Positions 61,598 to 64,000 of a stretch of 64,000 bases of DNA are shown piece after piece. The notes beneath the pieces were generated by a model. It saw nothing but the letters and a program-made list of their open reading frames with translations, ran no database searches and was not told where the DNA came from. Positions within the stretch are counted from its first letter, which is position 1. Each line of letters begins with the position of its first letter. The stretch is from assembly GCA_964651385.1 (NCBI GenBank), contig CAZYYM010000003.1, positions 19,781 through 83,780 on the forward strand. Reading direction: 5' to 3'. The DNA is from GCA-001735895 sp964651385. Lineage in GTDB: Bacteria > Pseudomonadota > Gammaproteobacteria > GCA-001735895. The translations under genes and the position numbers were made by a program.

Positions 61598-62795
61598 TGC
61601 CACCTCCCTGCAATACAAACTGTCCAGATACCAGATCGGGTTTAATATTCAATCTGTCCAGATGGGTTGCAAATCCCCTGGCATTCAAGGCGGCATGCAG
61701 CGCTTCTACATCATTTAGTTGCTTGCTGCTAATATCAATGCTTAAGCGGTCCCGTTGATAGCCAATTTTGACAATTTCAATAGTTGAGAAGGCTGCGCGT
61801 GCCGAACTAAACTCCAGTAACAGATGAAGAAAATCGACCGACTGTTGTGCACCATTATTCTGCTGCAAAAGTTTGATCATTTCTTTCTTTAAATTTGAAT
61901 CGCGCCCAACCCGAGGATCGAGATGGTCCTTGATCAATTCAAATTGGCTAGCCTTAATTGATTCCAGTTCGTTTTCCATATCTTTTAAAGCCGTGACCCG
62001 ATCAAAGATCGTCATCGCCAGTAAAATCACTGCCGCCGCCGCAACCCCCTTCCAGGCCCTATACAGCCTTTTCCAGTTCGATGAAGCCTGAAACTGACGC
62101 TGTTGCAGATTAATAACTCGATTACTGTCAAAATCGAGCGCATCTGCTTTCATCGATTCTATGCTGGCTGGAAAGCTTTCGATATTCAATGCTGTAAGTG
62201 CCAGATCATCCTCGAGATAACAGTTAATATGGTCTATTGGCGCTTGTCGATTGATCAGATTGAGCATTGCAGGTAGAACATCAGGCCTACATTTAACGCA
62301 TAGGTACTCACCGTAGCGTAAAATTAAACCCTGTTGACTCGGCAGCAACCCCACCTCACCTTGACCAGACCAGGGACATAAAAACATTTCAGGCAATATC
62401 TGAACGACTCGTAAGCCGTAGTTTTGCTGTAATGTTTGGCAGGCCAACATAATCGCCTGTTCAACGACCACCACAGGCACAATATTACCCACCTGACTGC
62501 CCACGGCATAATGCTGGGCCTCGGTATCCTGCGCGAGCTGGTCCTCGATCTGGTATTCGATAGAAGCCAGCACCTGACGCGAGGCTTTTTCCGGAATTTC
62601 AAACTCTGTTAGATAAATATTCTGTTGTGGAATCACCAGTACAACTGGTAATGGGTTTTTTGACAACAGTCGACTCAGCTCTGATTCACTGCTTCCCTGC
62701 CAGATTATATTAACTGCGACTGCATCGGAATCTACGATAGTCCAGTCAAACCCATCAAGCTGATCATCATGAAATCGTAAGAGTAGGCGAGACAT
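61590..62795 (-). CDS. gspL: Type II secretion protein GspL
   Basis: A 401-residue protein with a cytoplasmic actin-like domain (1-235; LLLRFHDDQLDGFDWTIVD, FEIPEKASRQVLASIEYQIE), one membrane helix (about 246-266) and a periplasmic ferredoxin-like domain. It anchors the GspE ATPase to the membrane. The ATG overlaps the gspK stop by one base. Confidence 0.93.
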   Translation of the reverse strand: MSRLLLRFHDDQLDGFDWTIVDSDAVAVNIIWQGSSESELSRLLSKNPLPVVLVIPQQNIYLTEFEIPEKASRQVLASIEYQIEDQLAQDTEAQHYAVGSQVGNIVPVVVVEQAIMLACQTLQQNYGLRVVQILPEMFLCPWSGQGEVGLLPSQQGLILRYGEYLCVKCRPDVLPAMLNLINRQAPIDHINCYLEDDLALTALNIESFPASIESMKADALDFDSNRVINLQQRQFQASSNWKRLYRAWKGVAAAAVILLAMTIFDRVTALKDMENELESIKASQFELIKDHLDPRVGRDSNLKKEMIKLLQQNNGAQQSVDFLHLLLEFSSARAAFSTIEIVKIGYQRDRLSIDISSKQLNDVEALHAALNARGFATHLDRLNIKPDLVSGQFVLQGGGNG

Positions 62796-63688
62796 TAAAA
62801 CTGACCCAGGGTACGACTGATAACCGTAGTAGCGCCATTACTGTCGCGATGAATCAATGTTTGAAAATTGTATTCCAGGTCACTCTGTACCACCTGGCCA
62901 AAGGCCCGAAAGTACTCGCTGCTAACCGAAAGGCCTTGCTCGGGAACGGGAACCTGCATCCGCGTTATGAAATTTTCGACGCTGGTAAAAACTTCATTTT
63001 CACGCTCCTGTAGAAAAGCCTCTGCATCAAGTTCATCTTGCAGAGATAAAAATAGTGTTTCCGACATGGTATTTACATTCAGGCCCGTAGTCGTTGTCGG
63101 CAAGGCAGTGATAAAGGGTTTTAACTTGTTATACATTTGATGGTCCATATTTTTAACCAGTAACAATTCACTCACGTCCGCCATAATTCTATTCGCAACA
63201 CGATAGTGATCGTAATGCTCTTCCGCACCATCGGGGTAACGTACGTCGAGATCTTCATCAATCCAGTCCATTAAAGCAGGGATAAACGAAGTGTCTACCT
63301 CAAGATTATTGCACAAGCGGGTAAATCTTTTTACGGATTCTTCTGAACCCAGCAAGCTGTTGATATTGAAACGTGATTGCTCATCTTCCAGGTAGCCCCC
63401 GAGATACCCGGCTTCGACGGGCGTTCCCGGTACACCGAGCGCCCAGTCCTCATTGAGATCATCTATTTTGTTATCCTTTCGATCAACCTGTAAAACCAGC
63501 CGGGCAAAATCCTCCAGACTGACGGCATAAAGCCCTGCCCTTTCAAGCAACTGTAAACGTGATGTCTTTCGAATCAGAAATGACTCGTCGTGTACCATCG
63601 ATACGCTGATTGCCGTTGCTGCTACAACCACTAGAATCGCCATCAAAAGCGCGATACCAGATTGTTGCCTACGATTACAGACTGCCAC
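62795..63688 (-). CDS. gspK: Type II secretion minor pseudopilin GspK
   Basis: A 297-residue pseudopilin with a prepilin-type N-terminus (RQQSGIALLMAILVVVAATA; cleavage after Gly) and the large GspK head (LGGYLEDEQSRFNINSLLG, calcium-type region, FIPALMDWIDEDLDVRYPDG, LSVSSEYFRAFG). GspK caps the pseudopilus tip. I chose the GTG at 63688, seven bases after a GGAG box and giving a short leader; an ATG 11 codons upstream overlaps gspJ by 47 bases. Confidence 0.93.
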   Translation of the reverse strand: MAVCNRRQQSGIALLMAILVVVAATAISVSMVHDESFLIRKTSRLQLLERAGLYAVSLEDFARLVLQVDRKDNKIDDLNEDWALGVPGTPVEAGYLGGYLEDEQSRFNINSLLGSEESVKRFTRLCNNLEVDTSFIPALMDWIDEDLDVRYPDGAEEHYDHYRVANRIMADVSELLLVKNMDHQMYNKLKPFITALPTTTTGLNVNTMSETLFLSLQDELDAEAFLQERENEVFTSVENFITRMQVPVPEQGLSVSSEYFRAFGQVVQSDLEYNFQTLIHRDSNGATTVISRTLGQF

Positions 63689-64000
63689 CGGGAATCTCCA
63701 GAATGCGCCATATTTGACCAATATCGGTCATTTCCAGGCTAAATCTCAAGGCAATCGGGGAACCGCCACCAATTAAATCAATAGCTGGCCAGTTTTCAAT
63801 TTTTTTCTCGGCAGAGTCAATAAAATAAATTTCAAATGATTCCACATCATTAAGCAATACACTGCTGAAGGGTTCTTCCTCGATACCCTGATCAAGCGAT
63901 AACCAGTGTTCACGCACCAGTTTCCCGTCCACCAGCCGATATTGCACACGTTGTAACTGGCTGCGAGGTTGCTCAGTCAAATTACTTCGACCACAACGAG
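63675..64000 (-). CDS. gspJ: Type II secretion minor pseudopilin GspJ (C-terminal part, cut by window edge)
   Basis: The last 108 codons of a pseudopilin run from the right edge of the window to 63675. GspJ marks are the NLTEQPRSQLQRVQYRLVDG segment, LVREHWLSLDQ, and the typical C-terminal LEMTDIGQIWRILEIPGGSL. The frame stays open to 64000, so the start is outside. It overlaps gspK. Confidence 0.9.
   Translation of the reverse strand, partial: RCGRSNLTEQPRSQLQRVQYRLVDGKLVREHWLSLDQGIEEEPFSSVLLNDVESFEIYFIDSAEKKIENWPAIDLIGGGSPIALRFSLEMTDIGQIWRILEIPGGSL

Overview
The window comes from a sulfur-oxidising gammaproteobacterium, probably a metagenome assembly. Three things point this way. The housekeeping order is gammaproteobacterial (ftsK-lolA-rarA next to trxB, sdhCDAB-sdhE-ygfX, iscRSU, gspJKLMN). 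There is a full oxidative-type dsr locus in the order dsrABEFHCMKLJOPNR, as in purple sulfur bacteria. A run of 100 N is flanked by an identical 55-base sequence on both sides, the mark of an assembler k-mer overlap. The exact lineage cannot be told from the sequence alone.

Layout. 1-10073 (all minus strand): a complete Lap-type biofilm adhesin module, read right to left as lapE (a TolC channel fused to an Ig/cadherin-like domain and an OmpA domain), lapG (periplasmic protease), lapD (degenerate GGDEF-EAL c-di-GMP receptor), lapB and lapC (type I secretion ATPase and adaptor), a LuxR-type regulator, and the first 247 codons of a giant LapA-like adhesin cut by the window edge. 10411-12586 (minus): iscRSU with a recognisable promoter and IscR operator. 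12654-17388 (minus): succinate dehydrogenase operon with assembly factors at both ends (SDHAF4-like, SdhE, YgfX) and a YqiB-like gene. 17546-23719 (minus): cytochrome c-DsbC fusion, DUF938 methyltransferase, rarA (holding the gap), lolA, ftsK. 23927-26743 (plus): trxB, a DUF482 protein, aat.

26744-30865 looks like an accessory stretch: a 140-bp MITE-like element, a PEP-CTERM surface protein, and an overlapping pair (tandem GNAT-like protein plus a degenerate alkaline-phosphatase-fold/TPR protein). 30868-36560 (minus): malate-CoA ligase (mtkAB), malyl-CoA lyase, a small membrane protein and malic enzyme, together a malate/malyl-CoA/glyoxylate node. 36695-40903 (plus): PKHD hydroxylase, a PP2C-like pseudophosphatase candidate, a DUF1631 protein.

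40928-58140 is the sulfur region. On the plus strand dsrABEFHCMKLJOPNR encodes reverse sulfite reductase, the DsrEFH/DsrC sulfur relay, the DsrMKJOP membrane complex and the DsrL reductase. It is followed within 7 bases by a NarX/NarL-like two-component system whose GAF domain carries four cysteines. Divergent from dsrA, on the minus strand, is a tight five-gene cluster: a TauD-like dioxygenase, a 63-residue protein, a Cas6/Cmx6-family protein with no CRISPR array or other cas gene anywhere in view, a DsrC paralogue with no cysteine at all, and a 67-residue protein. This cluster is the best candidate here for an undescribed system. 58141-64000 (minus): a LexA/S24-fold protein lacking its catalytic Ser, an Atm1-type ABC exporter, and type II secretion genes gspJ (partial) to gspN. 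No tRNA, rRNA or CRISPR array was seen.
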